DNA of 64,000 bases from CADEED01 sp035765415 (GCA_035765415.1 DASTXR010000057.1:47677-111676), one strand, 5' to 3'; shown: positions 1 to 8,995, counted from the first letter of the stretch. Numbers and translations are program-made. The notes: generated by a model not told the origin, from the letters alone.

Positions 1-548
1 CCTCGATCGCGCTGCCCAGCAGTGGGATCAGGCGCTCATGCGGCTTGAAGCGCATCTCGCGAATGACAAACGCGGCGAGTAGCGAACTTGCGACGGCATG
101 CCCGCGCAAAGCAGATATTGCGTAACGACCGCCTGGGGTCGAGAGCTGACGATGGGTTCGTATGTAGAGCGTAGCGGCTCAGCGCCTGGCTCTCATAGCC
201 GGCGAAGCCATCCGACGACATCGGACCCGTCGCGTTGATAGACGCGGCGCGTCCCTGCAAATCGAAACTGTCGCGAGCGCGGTCATGTGGAGCAACGCCT
301 CAGAAAACCGGCGCGCTGGGCGGCGCCGGCCACTCAACTCCACGTTCTAGATAAGTCCCCTTTCAGCGAAAAATGGGGTGCTCAACATTTTGCGCGGAGC
401 GGGGGCTGCTGTGATGCCGGGCCCAACAGATACGTAGAACTACTCAGCCGCAGACTCGCGCCCCCGCAGCCATACTCCCCCGGCTGCCGAAGCGCGGAAA
501 ACTTCGGCAGGCACATTTCATTCATCGTCGATACGAAGGGGAAACAAC
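1..548. other. Gene-poor left edge
   Basis: No complete gene can be supported here. On the minus strand a reading frame enters from the left edge; an ATG at 55 begins MRFKPHERLIPLLGSAIE and has strongly GC-rich third codon positions, so it may be the first codons of a gene lying mostly outside the window, but no clear ribosome binding site precedes it. The rest is non-coding and includes the leader of the downstream esterase. Confidence 0.3.
484..510 (+). promoter_or_regulatory. Leader stem-loop of the CE1 esterase
   Basis: A perfect 9-bp stem (CTGCCGAAG / CTTCGGCAG) closes a 9-nt loop, CGCGGAAAA, 39 nt before the esterase ATG. The loop presents GGA, the core of a CsrA/RsmA site. No T-run follows, so it is not a terminator. 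A post-transcriptional role is inference. Confidence 0.3.
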
Positions 549-2405
549 ATGGCGAAAGGAATTGCGCCGGCGGCAGGTATTGCCGCCCGGTTCGTTGCGG
601 TTGCAACATTGTTAGGGGCCAACGCCGCATCCGCGGCATCACTCGTCGAGATCTCGGGGTTCGGTCAGAACCCGACCAACCTGCGAATGCACGTGTACGC
701 GCCCGACGTACTCGTGTCGCCGCCACCCATCCTGGTAGCGGTTCACTTCTGCACGGGCACCGGGCCTGCGTTCTTCAACGGCACGGAATTCCGGACGCTG
801 GCCGATCGTTACGGATTCATCGTCATTTATCCATCGGCCACGCGCAGCGGGCAGTGCTTCGATGTCTCCTCGCCGCAGGCATTGCGGCGCGGTGGCGGCA
901 GCGACCCGGTGGGCATCATGTCGATGGTCACCTACGTCATTCAAAGCTACGGCGCGAATGCCAGCCGCGTGTACGTCACGGGCGCGTCTTCCGGCGCGAT
1001 GATGACCAACGTGCTGCTGGGAAACTATCCGGATGTATTCAAGGCGGGCGCCGCGTTCATGGGTGTGCCGCATTCGTGTTTTTCGACCACGGACGGGTCG
1101 ATGTGGAACAGCCAGTGCGCCAACGGCCAGCGCATCATGACGGCGCAGCAATGGGGCGATCTCGCTCGCGCGGCGTTCCCGGGTTACACCGGCGCGCGCC
1201 CGCGCATGCAGTTGTGGCACGGCACGAACGACGCCACGTTGCGTTACCCGAACTTTGGTGAAGAGATCAAGCAATGGACGAACGTGCTGGGGGTTTCGCA
1301 GACGCCGTCGTTCACCGACATGCCACAGTCGGGATGGACGCGCACACGTTACGGCGGCACCGGCATCGGCGCGCCTGTCGAAGCGATCAGCCTGAACGGC
1401 GCCGGCCACGATCTGCCGCGCGCGGGACAGGCCGCGATGGCCATCCAGTTCTTCGGATTGGACACGAGTGGCCCCGGGCCCGACACCCAGGCGCCCAGCG
1501 TGCCCGCAAACCTGAGCTCACCCGCGCAGACCAGTAGTTCGATATCGCTCGCGTGGAGCGCGTCGACCGACAACGTGGGCGTCATCGGCTATCAGGTGCT
1601 GCGAGCGCCCGGCGCGAGCGGCGGCACGTTCGCGCAGATCGGAACGGCATCGACCAACTCTTTCGTCGACACGGGGCTGGCGGCCAGCACCACGTTCCGC
1701 TACCAGGTGCGCGCCGTCGACGCGGCGGGCAACGCCTCGGCCGTGTCGAGCGCCGTCACCGCCACGACGCAGGCCGGAGGCGGAGATGTCCAGCCGCCGA
1801 GCGCGCCTTCGAACCTGACGGCAACGGCAACCACCGCCAGCTCGATATCGCTGGCCTGGACCGCCTCGACCGACAACACCGGCGTTTCTAACTACCAGGT
1901 CCTGCGGGCGCCCGGAACCAGCGGTGGCACGTTCACACAGGTGGGAACGTCGACGACCACGTCGTTCGTGAACTCGGGCCTGACCGCGAACACCACGTTC
2001 CGCTACCAGGTGCGGGCCGTCGATGCCGCAGGCAATGCTTCGGCGGTTTCGAACACGGTCACCGCCGCAACGCAGACCGGTGGAACTCCGGGCGGCGGGT
2101 GTACGGTGGCCGCAACCGTGCAGACGCAGTGGCAGACGGGGTACGTCGTCGAACCAGCCCGGGTGACCAACCCGGGAACGGCCACGATCAATGGCTGGAC
2201 GGTTACCTTTACCCTGCCGGCAGGGCATACCGTGACCGGATCCTGGAATACCGTGCTTACCGTGAGCGGCCAGACCGTCACGGCGCGCAATGCCGGCCAC
2301 AACGGCACCGTCGCGGCGGGTGGGAATACCGCGTTCGGATTCCAGGTGAGCCGCCCGAACGGCAACACCCAGGTGCCCTCGGGATACGCCTGTACATCGC
2401 CGTGA
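549..2405 (+). CDS. Secreted PHB-depolymerase/CE1-type esterase with two fn3 domains and a CBM2
   Basis: Extracellular carbohydrate esterase of the PHB depolymerase/acetylxylan esterase (CE1) group, 618 aa. A signal peptide covers about residues 1-29 and ends ASAAS. The catalytic domain (about 30-305) has the nucleophile elbow G-A-S-S-G at 145-149 (Ser147), a downstream Asp in the segment GTNDATL and a His in GAGHDLP. Two fibronectin type III domains follow (about 313-405 and 407-510), then a family 2 carbohydrate-binding module (about 515-618) with flanking cysteines and the spaced Trp residues of cellulose/xylan binders. AAGGGG 6 nt before the ATG supports the start. The fn3-fn3-CBM2 tail is very like that of the GH10 xylanase at 39809-41713, which points to xylan deacetylation; feruloyl ester or polyester substrates remain possible. 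Confidence 0.88.
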   Translation: MAKGIAPAAGIAARFVAVATLLGANAASAASLVEISGFGQNPTNLRMHVYAPDVLVSPPPILVAVHFCTGTGPAFFNGTEFRTLADRYGFIVIYPSATRSGQCFDVSSPQALRRGGGSDPVGIMSMVTYVIQSYGANASRVYVTGASSGAMMTNVLLGNYPDVFKAGAAFMGVPHSCFSTTDGSMWNSQCANGQRIMTAQQWGDLARAAFPGYTGARPRMQLWHGTNDATLRYPNFGEEIKQWTNVLGVSQTPSFTDMPQSGWTRTRYGGTGIGAPVEAISLNGAGHDLPRAGQAAMAIQFFGLDTSGPGPDTQAPSVPANLSSPAQTSSSISLAWSASTDNVGVIGYQVLRAPGASGGTFAQIGTASTNSFVDTGLAASTTFRYQVRAVDAAGNASAVSSAVTATTQAGGGDVQPPSAPSNLTATATTASSISLAWTASTDNTGVSNYQVLRAPGTSGGTFTQVGTSTTTSFVNSGLTANTTFRYQVRAVDAAGNASAVSNTVTAATQTGGTPGGGCTVAATVQTQWQTGYVVEPARVTNPGTATINGWTVTFTLPAGHTVTGSWNTVLTVSGQTVTARNAGHNGTVAAGGNTAFGFQVSRPNGNTQVPSGYACTSP

Positions 2406-2430
2406 TGTGACGGCTGCCAGCCGGCTCGGG

Positions 2431-2459
2431 TTGCCCACAACCCGACCGGCTGGTATAAA
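2431..2459 (+). promoter_or_regulatory. Predicted sigma-70 promoter of rpmB-rpmG
   Basis: TTGCCC at 2431-2436 and TATAAA at 2454-2459 are separated by 17 nt and lie about 65 nt before the rpmB start codon. Prediction from consensus only. Confidence 0.5.
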
Positions 2460-2524
2460 GGCGGCCCTTTCGGCGGCCCTCAACCGGTCGTCAGATAGTT
2501 AACCTACTGATTCTTGGGATATTT

Positions 2525-2761
2525 ATGAGCCGCGTCTGCGAAGTCACGGGCAAGAGCGTTGCTGTCGGCAACCGCGTCTCCCACGCCAACAACAAGAAGC
2601 GTCGTCGCTTCCTGCCGAATCTGCACACCCAGCGCTTCTGGCTGGAGGGTGAACGTCGCTGGGTCAGCCTGCGAATCTCCACCAACGGCCTGCGCACCAT
2701 CGAAAAGAACGGCATCGAGTCCGTCATCGCTGGCATGCGCGCCAAAGGCAAGAAGGTCTGA
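2525..2761 (+). CDS. rpmB: 50S ribosomal protein L28
   Basis: Structural protein of the large ribosomal subunit, 78 aa, the usual length. It begins MSRVCEVTGK and contains NNKKRRRFLPNLH and the C-terminal KNGIESVIAGMRAKGKKV typical of bacterial L28. The N-terminal Cys is not paired into a CxxC zinc knuckle, so this is the zinc-free form. It is followed 3 nt later by rpmG, the conserved rpmB-rpmG order, with mutM after the terminator, as in many Gammaproteobacteria. Confidence 0.98.
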   Translation: MSRVCEVTGKSVAVGNRVSHANNKKRRRFLPNLHTQRFWLEGERRWVSLRISTNGLRTIEKNGIESVIAGMRAKGKKV

Positions 2762-2764
2762 GCC

Positions 2765-2920
2765 ATGCGTGAAAAAGTGAAACTGCTGTCATCCGCCGGC
2801 ACGGGCCATTTCTACGTGGCCACGAAGAACAAGCGCCTGCACCCGGACAAGATGAACGTGAAGAAGTACGACCCGGTCGTACGCAAGCACGTCGAATACA
2901 AGGAATCGAAGATCAAATAA
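2765..2920 (+). CDS. rpmG: 50S ribosomal protein L33
   Basis: Small basic ribosomal protein of 51 aa, beginning MREKVKLLSSAGTGHFY and ending EYKESKIK, the normal length and pattern for L33. It lacks the two CxxC pairs of the zinc-binding form. It lies 3 nt downstream of rpmB, so the two are co-transcribed, and a strong intrinsic terminator follows 36 nt after the stop. Confidence 0.97.
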   Translation: MREKVKLLSSAGTGHFYVATKNKRLHPDKMNVKKYDPVVRKHVEYKESKIK

Positions 2921-2956
2921 CCGCATCGCTCCCGAGCGACCCGGTCACGAAATAAA

Positions 2957-2988
2957 GGCCCCGGCGGTGCATCCGCCGGGGCCTTTTT
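2957..2988 (+). terminator. Intrinsic terminator after rpmG
   Basis: Perfect 11-bp GC-rich stem (2957-2967 with 2973-2983), 5-nt loop TGCAT, followed by five T residues. It closes the ribosomal protein operon. Confidence 0.93.
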
Positions 2989-3203
2989 CTTGCCTACTCA
3001 ACACCACAAGCATCGCGTAATACTTGGGGCGGCGGCGGGATGGTGGGAAGCTCTGGGTGAGCTCAACACTGGGTTCTCTTGCAGGAGGGTCCCGCCGCCA
3101 CCCACAATCGTTCGTACAGTATTAGACGCTCGAGTCCGCCGAAACGTTGCATGCCAAATCGACCAGTCGATCTGAATTTGCGTTGAGCTGACCGCCTCCC
3201 ACC

Positions 3204-4019
3204 GTGCCCGAACTACCCGAAGTCGAAACCACCCGCCGAGGCATCGAACCGCACGTGGTGGGTCGGCGCATTACTACACTGCGCGTGCACGAGTTTCGAC
3301 TGCGATGGCCGGTCGACCTGCAAATGGTGGCGGCCGTTGCAGGCAGCGAGATCCGCCGCGCGGGCCGCCGCGCGAAGTACCTGCTGATCGAAACGGATGC
3401 AGGCACCCTGATCCTGCATCTCGGCATGTCGGGCAGCCTGCGCGTGCTGCCGGCGTTGACGCCACGCATCACGCACGACCACGTCGACATCGAGCTCGAC
3501 TCGGGCCAGACGTTGCGCTTCAACGATCCGCGCCGCTTCGGCAGCCTGTTCTTCACCACCGGCGATCCGTCGAACCATCCGCTGCTCAGGAGTCTCGCGC
3601 CGGAACCGCTCGACGACGAGTTCGATGGCGAATACCTCTGGAAGATCACGCGGCGCCGCGCGGTCGCGATCAAGCAGCTCATCATGAACTCGAGACTCGT
3701 GGTCGGCGTCGGAAACATCTACGCGAGCGAGGCGCTGTTTCGCGCGCGCGTGCGGCCGCGACGGCAGGCGCGCAAGTTGAGCCGCGCCGAATGCTCGAAG
3801 CTGGCGCGCGCGATCAAGGCCACGCTCGCGATGGCGGTGAAAGTGGGCGGAACGACATTGCGCGACTACGTCGGCGCCGACGGCAACCCGGGATATTTTC
3901 GCCAGAAGCTGTACGTGTACGAACGCGCGGGCAAGCCGTGCCGGGTCTGCGGCAAGCCCGTGAAACAGTTCACGCAGGGAGCCCGCTCCACCTATTGGTG
4001 TGCGAATTGCCAGAAGTGA
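3204..4019 (+). CDS. mutM: Formamidopyrimidine-DNA glycosylase
   Basis: Bifunctional base-excision repair enzyme that removes 8-oxoguanine and Fapy lesions and nicks the abasic site; 271 aa, the normal length. The start is GTG at 3204, giving (M)PELPEVETTRRG: after Met removal the N-terminal Pro is the Schiff-base nucleophile and the next Glu is catalytic. The middle has the helix-two-turn-helix region (VVGVGNIYASEALF). The C-terminal zinc finger CRVCGKPV...TYWCANCQK carries all four Cys. The 215 bp before it hold only an inverted repeat (3031-3040/3090-3099). An AlkA-type glycosylase gene follows directly, making a small DNA-repair pair. Confidence 0.97.
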   Translation: MPELPEVETTRRGIEPHVVGRRITTLRVHEFRLRWPVDLQMVAAVAGSEIRRAGRRAKYLLIETDAGTLILHLGMSGSLRVLPALTPRITHDHVDIELDSGQTLRFNDPRRFGSLFFTTGDPSNHPLLRSLAPEPLDDEFDGEYLWKITRRRAVAIKQLIMNSRLVVGVGNIYASEALFRARVRPRRQARKLSRAECSKLARAIKATLAMAVKVGGTTLRDYVGADGNPGYFRQKLYVYERAGKPCRVCGKPVKQFTQGARSTYWCANCQK

Positions 4020-4032
4020 CGACAATCCCCCT

Positions 4033-4797
4033 GTGATTACCCGCGCATCCATCTGCACTCCGGCGGAGCTCACGGCTTTCAAGCGACGCATCGCCAGGGT
4101 CGACCCGATCCTTGCGAACGTCATTCGCGCCGCAGGCAAGCTCACGCACACGACGAGCAGCCAGCACTCGCCTTTTCATGCGCTGGCTCGCGCCATCGCG
4201 CATCAGCAACTGAATGGCACCGCGGCAGAAAGCATCTTTGGCCGGTTCGTCGGCCTGTACGCCGCCGACGGTGCGCAGGCGGCGCTGCTCGAAGCGGAGC
4301 TGGTGCTCGGCACTCCCGATGAAAAAATGCGCGCGGTAGGTCTCTCGTTCGCCAAGATCGCGAGCATCAAGGATCTCGCGCGCAAGACCCTCGATGGCGT
4401 GGTGCCGCCGTCGGAAATACTGCACACGCTGAACGACGAGGAAATCATCGAGCGGCTCACGCAAGTGCGCGGCATTGGTCGCTGGACCGTCGAGATGATG
4501 CTCATGTCGCGTCTCGGCCGTCCCGACGTTCTGCCCATCGACGACTTCGGCGTGCGCAATGGCTTTCGCCTCGCCTACGGATTGCGCGGCATGCCGGCGC
4601 CGCGAGCGCTCGCCGAGTTCGGTGAGCGGTGGGCGCCCTTCCGGTCAGTGGCCGCGTGGTACTTGTGGCGAGCCGTGGATCTGCACCGATCCGGCAAACT
4701 TCCCGCGCCAGCGACCCGCACGCGCATCAAGGTCGTGAAGAAGAAGACGAAGAAAAAGTCCAAGCCGCTGGCCCGAAGGCGTGCAACCCGCCGATAG
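4033..4797 (+). CDS. DNA-3-methyladenine glycosylase II-like (HhH-GPD) protein
   Basis: Predicted monofunctional DNA glycosylase for alkylated purines, AlkA superfamily. The helix-hairpin-helix is at LTQVRGIGRWTVEMML, followed by the catalytic Asp in LPIDDFGVRN. The upstream part (HALARAIAHQQLNGTAAESIF) matches the AlkA/Mag1 core. The C-terminus is a long Lys/Arg tail (VVKKKTKKKSKP), probably for non-specific DNA contact. GTG at 4033, 13 nt after mutM, is chosen as start; an in-frame GTG at 4000 would overlap mutM by 20 nt. Neither has a convincing ribosome binding site, so translation may be coupled to mutM. Confidence 0.88.
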   Translation: MITRASICTPAELTAFKRRIARVDPILANVIRAAGKLTHTTSSQHSPFHALARAIAHQQLNGTAAESIFGRFVGLYAADGAQAALLEAELVLGTPDEKMRAVGLSFAKIASIKDLARKTLDGVVPPSEILHTLNDEEIIERLTQVRGIGRWTVEMMLMSRLGRPDVLPIDDFGVRNGFRLAYGLRGMPAPRALAEFGERWAPFRSVAAWYLWRAVDLHRSGKLPAPATRTRIKVVKKKTKKKSKPLARRRATRR

Positions 4798-4842
4798 GCA
4801 GCGGAGTCTCAAGCCAGCGTCGTTTCATGCGCTGGGTGGAAA

Positions 4843-6153
4843 ATGGCATTTCGAAGATGGTTGCTCGTTGCGCTTGCGGTCGCCTGCGCAGTCTTGCCGA
4901 TGGCTGCAGCAGCCGACGATTGTCACGTGGGCCTGTACCGCCTCGATCGCGGTGGTTTCATCGATATTGCGCCGACCGGCCAGTCAACGCTGCGATGGCG
5001 GCGCCCTGATGGCACGACGGGCGAGCTCACGCGCGGCGCCAATGGCATCTGGAGCAGCACCCTCGGCTGGACTGGCAAGGATGATGGCCGGCGCGTGTCG
5101 TTCCCGGACTGCTCCGCGGCAGGCATTCGCTTCGATGGTGTCGCGGGACGCCGTGTCGCGCTCCAGACGCAAGACGTGAAATTCGAAAGTGGCGGAGCCG
5201 CGCTGGCCGGCCGCCTCGTCATGCCCGAAGGAAACGCCAGGGTCCCGCTCGTCGTCCTGGTCCACGGTTCCGAGCAGATCTCGGCGCTCGGTTTCTATTC
5301 GCTGCAGCGCTTGTTGCCGTCCGCCGGCATCGGCGTCTTCGTCTACGACAAGCGCGGGGCGGGGGCATCGACCGGCACCTTCACGCACGACTATCACGTA
5401 CTTGCCGCGGACGCGGCCGAAGCTGTCCGCACCGCGCGCAAACTCGCGGGCAAGCGGGCAACGCGCGTTGGTTTCCAGGGCAGCAGCCAGGGAGGCTGGG
5501 TTGCGCCGCTGGCGGCCACGATGACTCCAGTCGACTTCGTCGTCGTGGGTTATGGGCTCGCAGTCTCGCCGCTCGAAGAGGACGAGGAAGCCGTGACGCT
5601 CGACATGACCCGGCATGGATTCGGCGAACCCGAAATCCGCAAGGCGCTGGAAATAGCGCACGCGGCGCAGGCCATCGTGCTCAACGGTTTTCAGTCAGGG
5701 TATGAGGAACTGGATGCAGTCCGCACGCGTTATGCCGGCGAGCCGTGGGCGAAGTTCGTGCGCGGCAACGTCACGCAGGTGCTGCTCTCGCAACCGCGCA
5801 AGGTCATGCGCGAGCAGGGCCCGGTGTTGTTCGCCGGCATATTGCCCCACTACGACCCGATGCCCGTGCTACGCCAGCTCGGCACTCCGCAATTGTGGAT
5901 CCTGGCGGCGGACGACATCGACGCGCCCATCGCGGAGACCTTGCGCCGGCTGACCGCGCTGGCGAAAGAAGGCCGGCCGATCACCACGGTGGTCTATCCG
6001 CGCACCGAACACGGCATGTTCGAATTCCAGCTGGATGCGGCAGGCGAACGCCAGTCGACGCGCCAGCCTGAGACCTACCTGCCGTTGATGTCGGACTTCA
6101 TCCGGCGCGGCGCGATCCGCGCCCGCTACGGCGACAGCACTATCTACCGCTGA
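4843..6153 (+). CDS. Exported alpha/beta hydrolase
   Basis: Serine hydrolase of unknown substrate, 436 aa. The N-terminus MAFRRWLLVALAVACAVLPMAAA is a signal peptide, preceded by a good ribosome binding site (GGGTGGA). Residues 30-105 form a short N-terminal beta domain, followed by an alpha/beta hydrolase fold with VHGSEQISALGFY (oxyanion region), the nucleophile elbow G-S-S-Q-G at 213-217 (Ser215), and a C-terminal His in RTEHGMFEF. The architecture is like exported dienelactone-hydrolase/S9-related esterases. It converges with ggt, 2 nt away. Confidence 0.82.
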   Translation: MAFRRWLLVALAVACAVLPMAAAADDCHVGLYRLDRGGFIDIAPTGQSTLRWRRPDGTTGELTRGANGIWSSTLGWTGKDDGRRVSFPDCSAAGIRFDGVAGRRVALQTQDVKFESGGAALAGRLVMPEGNARVPLVVLVHGSEQISALGFYSLQRLLPSAGIGVFVYDKRGAGASTGTFTHDYHVLAADAAEAVRTARKLAGKRATRVGFQGSSQGGWVAPLAATMTPVDFVVVGYGLAVSPLEEDEEAVTLDMTRHGFGEPEIRKALEIAHAAQAIVLNGFQSGYEELDAVRTRYAGEPWAKFVRGNVTQVLLSQPRKVMREQGPVLFAGILPHYDPMPVLRQLGTPQLWILAADDIDAPIAETLRRLTALAKEGRPITTVVYPRTEHGMFEFQLDAAGERQSTRQPETYLPLMSDFIRRGAIRARYGDSTIYR

Positions 6154-6155
6154 TA

Positions 6156-7868
6156 CTAGTAGACCATGCCCTCGCCGATGCCGCGTGGATCGGATGCGGC
6201 TTCGACCTTGCCGGTCTTGTAGTCCCACGTGACCACCTGGGTATTACCCCACTTGCGCGAACCTTCCTTCAACACGTGGCCACGCGATTCGAGCTGCGCA
6301 CGCTCGTCGGCGCTGAGCGCTCCGGGCTCGAACTCGAGGACGTCGGGCGAGAACTGGTGATGGAAACGCGGCGCGCTCACGATTTCCTGCGCGTTCCTGC
6401 CTTCGAGGAAGCCGAGCGTGCCCAGGATGACCATGCCCGGAATGCGGCTGCCACCGGGTGACCCGATGATCATGAGCCCCCGGGACCCTTCGACGAACGT
6501 GGGCGTCGAGGACGACAACGGCCGCTTCCCGGGCGCGATGGCATTGGCTTCCGCGCCGATGAGCTGGAAGCCGTTCGGAACACCCGCCTTCGCCGAGAAA
6601 TCGTCCATCTGGTTGTTCAGCAGGATCCCGGTGCCCGGCACCATGAGGCCCGAGCCGAAGAAGAAGTTGAGCGTCAGCGTCGCCGCGACCATGTTGCCGT
6701 GCCTGTCGATCACGGAGAAGTGAGTAGTTTGAGTGCCGGCCGGCGCGGTATCGACGCCGGGCAACGAGCTGCTCGCCGTGGCCCTGTCCATGCGGATGGA
6801 AGCGCGCTGCCCGTCGGCGTAATAGTCGTTGATCAGCCGGTCCACGGGGACGCTGACGAAATCCGGGTCGCCGAGATAGACGGCGCGATCGCGATGTACG
6901 CGTCGCATGGCTTCGACGATCAGGTGGGTGCGCGTCACGTTGTCGACCTTCTCGAGGTCGAAGCCCTCGAGGATGTTCAACGCATCGATGAGTGCGATGC
7001 CGCCCGACGCGGGCGGCGAGCCCGACACGATGCGGGCTCCGCGGTAATGGCCGACCACGGGCGGCCGCTCCACGACCTTGTAGTTAGCCAGGTCCGCCTC
7101 GGTCCAGTTGCCGCCGAGCTGACGTACGCCGGCGGCGAGTTTCTTCGCGAATGCACCCTTGTAGTAACCGTCGGCGCCCTTGGTGGCCAGCAACTCGAGG
7201 GTGTCCGCGAGCTCCGGCTGCCTGACGATGAAGCCGATGGCCGGCACTTCGCCGTTGTCGAGGAATACGCGCGCGGCGTCCTCGGTCTTGAGGAACGCAT
7301 TTTTCTTGAACGACACCGCGCCGCGCATGCGCTCATAAAGGGGGAACCCTTCGCGCGCGAGCCTGATGGCCGGCGCCATGCTCACCGACAGAGGCAACTT
7401 GCCGTATTTCTTCGCCATGTAGGCGAAACCGGCCGGCTCCCCGGGAATGCCCGCGGCCAGCGCCGTGTCGCGCGAGAGGCTGGCGACGGCGTTGCCGTCC
7501 TTGTCGAGGAACATGTCGCGCGTGGCAGCGCCCGGGGCCATCTCGCGCAGATCGATCATGGCCTCGTGGCCGTCGCTGGCGCGACGAATCAGGAAAAACC
7601 CGCCGCCCCCCAGGCCCGAGCAACAGGATTCCACCACCGCCAGCGCGGAGGCGACCGCGACAGCGGCGTCGAACGCATTGCCGCCCCTGGCGAGAATCTG
7701 CTTGCCGGCCTCGCTCGCGAGTGGATAGGCGCTGGCGATCGCCGCATGCCCTGGCCCTTTCGCGGGAATTTTCGCAGCCGGCGTGGCCGCGTGGAGCGGC
7801 AGCACCGCGAAGGCAAGGAAGACGGCTATGACGCGCATCGCGCGCGGGCGGGTCGGCTGCATGCGCAT
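6156..7868 (-). CDS. ggt: Gamma-glutamyltranspeptidase
   Basis: Periplasmic N-terminal nucleophile enzyme that cleaves gamma-glutamyl bonds of glutathione and transfers the glutamyl group; 570 aa, normal length. A signal peptide covers about residues 1-28 (AVLPLHAAT). The segment GTQTTHFSVIDRHGN marks the autoprocessing site, with Thr382 as predicted new N-terminal nucleophile. Downstream LNNQMDDFS and the glycine-rich GSPGGSRIPG belong to the small subunit and oxyanion region. Its ATG overlaps the coaD stop codon (ATGA), so it is translationally coupled as the last gene of rsmD-coaD-ggt, an unusual partner for these housekeeping genes. Confidence 0.95.
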   Translation of the reverse strand: MRMQPTRPRAMRVIAVFLAFAVLPLHAATPAAKIPAKGPGHAAIASAYPLASEAGKQILARGGNAFDAAVAVASALAVVESCCSGLGGGGFFLIRRASDGHEAMIDLREMAPGAATRDMFLDKDGNAVASLSRDTALAAGIPGEPAGFAYMAKKYGKLPLSVSMAPAIRLAREGFPLYERMRGAVSFKKNAFLKTEDAARVFLDNGEVPAIGFIVRQPELADTLELLATKGADGYYKGAFAKKLAAGVRQLGGNWTEADLANYKVVERPPVVGHYRGARIVSGSPPASGGIALIDALNILEGFDLEKVDNVTRTHLIVEAMRRVHRDRAVYLGDPDFVSVPVDRLINDYYADGQRASIRMDRATASSSLPGVDTAPAGTQTTHFSVIDRHGNMVAATLTLNFFFGSGLMVPGTGILLNNQMDDFSAKAGVPNGFQLIGAEANAIAPGKRPLSSSTPTFVEGSRGLMIIGSPGGSRIPGMVILGTLGFLEGRNAQEIVSAPRFHHQFSPDVLEFEPGALSADERAQLESRGHVLKEGSRKWGNTQVVTWDYKTGKVEAASDPRGIGEGMVY

Positions 7869-8350
7869 CAGACCCGCTTCATCTTCTTCAGTTCGGCGGC
7901 GACCAGCGGATGCACGAATTCCTTGACGTCGCCGCCCAGGATGGCGATCTCGCGCACCAGCGTGGAAGAGATGAAGGTGAACTGTTCCTGCGGCGTCAGG
8001 AATACCGTTTCGAGCTCGCGGTGCAGGTGGCGGCTCATGTTGGCGAGCTGGAACTCGAATTCGAAATCCGACACCGCGCGAAGTCCGCGCACCACGACCT
8101 GCACACCGTGCTCGCGCGCGAAGTCGACCGTGAGTCCCTTGTAGCCCATGACTTCGACGCCCGGGATATCGCCGAGCACCGCGCGCGCGAGCTCCACGCG
8201 CTTTTCGAGTGGAAACATGGGCGCCTTGTTAGGGTTGGAGGCGATCGCCACGATGACGCGCTCGAACACGCTCGCGGCACGGCGCACCAGGTCCTGGTGT
8301 CCATTGGTGATGGGATCGAAGGTCCCCGGATAGACGGCACTACGTTTCAT
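7868..8350 (-). CDS. coaD: Phosphopantetheine adenylyltransferase
   Basis: Catalyses the penultimate step of coenzyme A synthesis, 4'-phosphopantetheine plus ATP to dephospho-CoA. 160 aa, typical. The nucleotidyltransferase signature is at the N-terminus (YPGTFDPITNGHQDL; Thr10 and the TNGH motif ending at His18). The C-terminal motif ISSTLVREIAILGGDV matches the ISSTxVRE signature. It starts 12 nt after the rsmD stop and overlaps ggt by four bases. Confidence 0.98.
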   Translation of the reverse strand: MKRSAVYPGTFDPITNGHQDLVRRAASVFERVIVAIASNPNKAPMFPLEKRVELARAVLGDIPGVEVMGYKGLTVDFAREHGVQVVVRGLRAVSDFEFEFQLANMSRHLHRELETVFLTPQEQFTFISSTLVREIAILGGDVKEFVHPLVAAELKKMKRV

Positions 8351-8362
8351 GCGGCCCTGGTC

Positions 8363-8995
8363 TCAAACAGAAAATAGATGATACCCGACCTCGCCGGCCT
8401 TTCCCGCGCGAAGCTCTTTCCAGCTCGCGGGCAACTCCGGCAACGAATCCCGGGCGCGGCTTTCGAGATAGACGCGAGCGTCGGGCGCGAGTCGACCGAC
8501 CAGCGCCTTCGCGGCCGCGGCCAGCAGATCCGAATCGTAGGGCGGGTCGAGAAACACGATGTCGAAATGCGGCCCGCTGACCGGCGCCGCGAGCCACGTG
8601 AGCGCGCTCGCACACACCACGCGCGCATTCGCCTCCTGCCATTCGCGGGTCACCGCTTCGATGGCGGCGGCTGCGCGTCGATCCTTTTCTATGAAAGTGA
8701 CTTGCGCGGCGCCGCGCGACAGCGCTTCGAGACCCAGTGCGCCGGAGCCGGCAAACAAGTCGAGAACACGCGCCTGGTCCATGCGTGGTTGCAGCCAGTT
8801 GAACAGGGTTTCCCGCACACGATCCGGCGTCGGGCGAATCTCGACGCCCGCGGGAAAACGCAGGCGCCGGCCGCGATGCCGGCCCGCGATGATGCGCAGA
8901 ATTCGCGAGTGGCCGCTGGCGGTTCGCGCACCAATGCCTGCGTCATCGGCACGCGCCGAGGCGCGACTCTTTCGGGTATTTTTTTCTTTTGCCAA
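8363..8995 (-). CDS. rsmD: 16S rRNA (guanine(966)-N(2))-methyltransferase
   Basis: SAM-dependent methylation of m2G966 in 16S rRNA. 210 aa, slightly long because of a basic N-terminal tail (KEKNTRKSRASARAD). The body begins RIIAGRHRGRRLRFPAG, with the conserved RPTPDRVRETLFNWL motif, the SAM-binding VLDLFAGSGALGLEALSRGA and the catalytic DPPY in FDIVFLDPPYDSD. First gene of rsmD-coaD-ggt. In many Gammaproteobacteria rsmD is directly divergent from ftsY; here a lipase gene intervenes. Confidence 0.97.
   Translation of the reverse strand: MAKEKNTRKSRASARADDAGIGARTASGHSRILRIIAGRHRGRRLRFPAGVEIRPTPDRVRETLFNWLQPRMDQARVLDLFAGSGALGLEALSRGAAQVTFIEKDRRAAAAIEAVTREWQEANARVVCASALTWLAAPVSGPHFDIVFLDPPYDSDLLAAAAKALVGRLAPDARVYLESRARDSLPELPASWKELRAGKAGEVGYHLFSV

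Noticed and set aside
36..260. Small minus-strand frame with a DGFAGY motif reminiscent of IS66 transposases
   Set aside because: Only six residues resemble the motif, the rest is Arg/Ser-rich and unlike a transposase, and no inverted repeats were seen.
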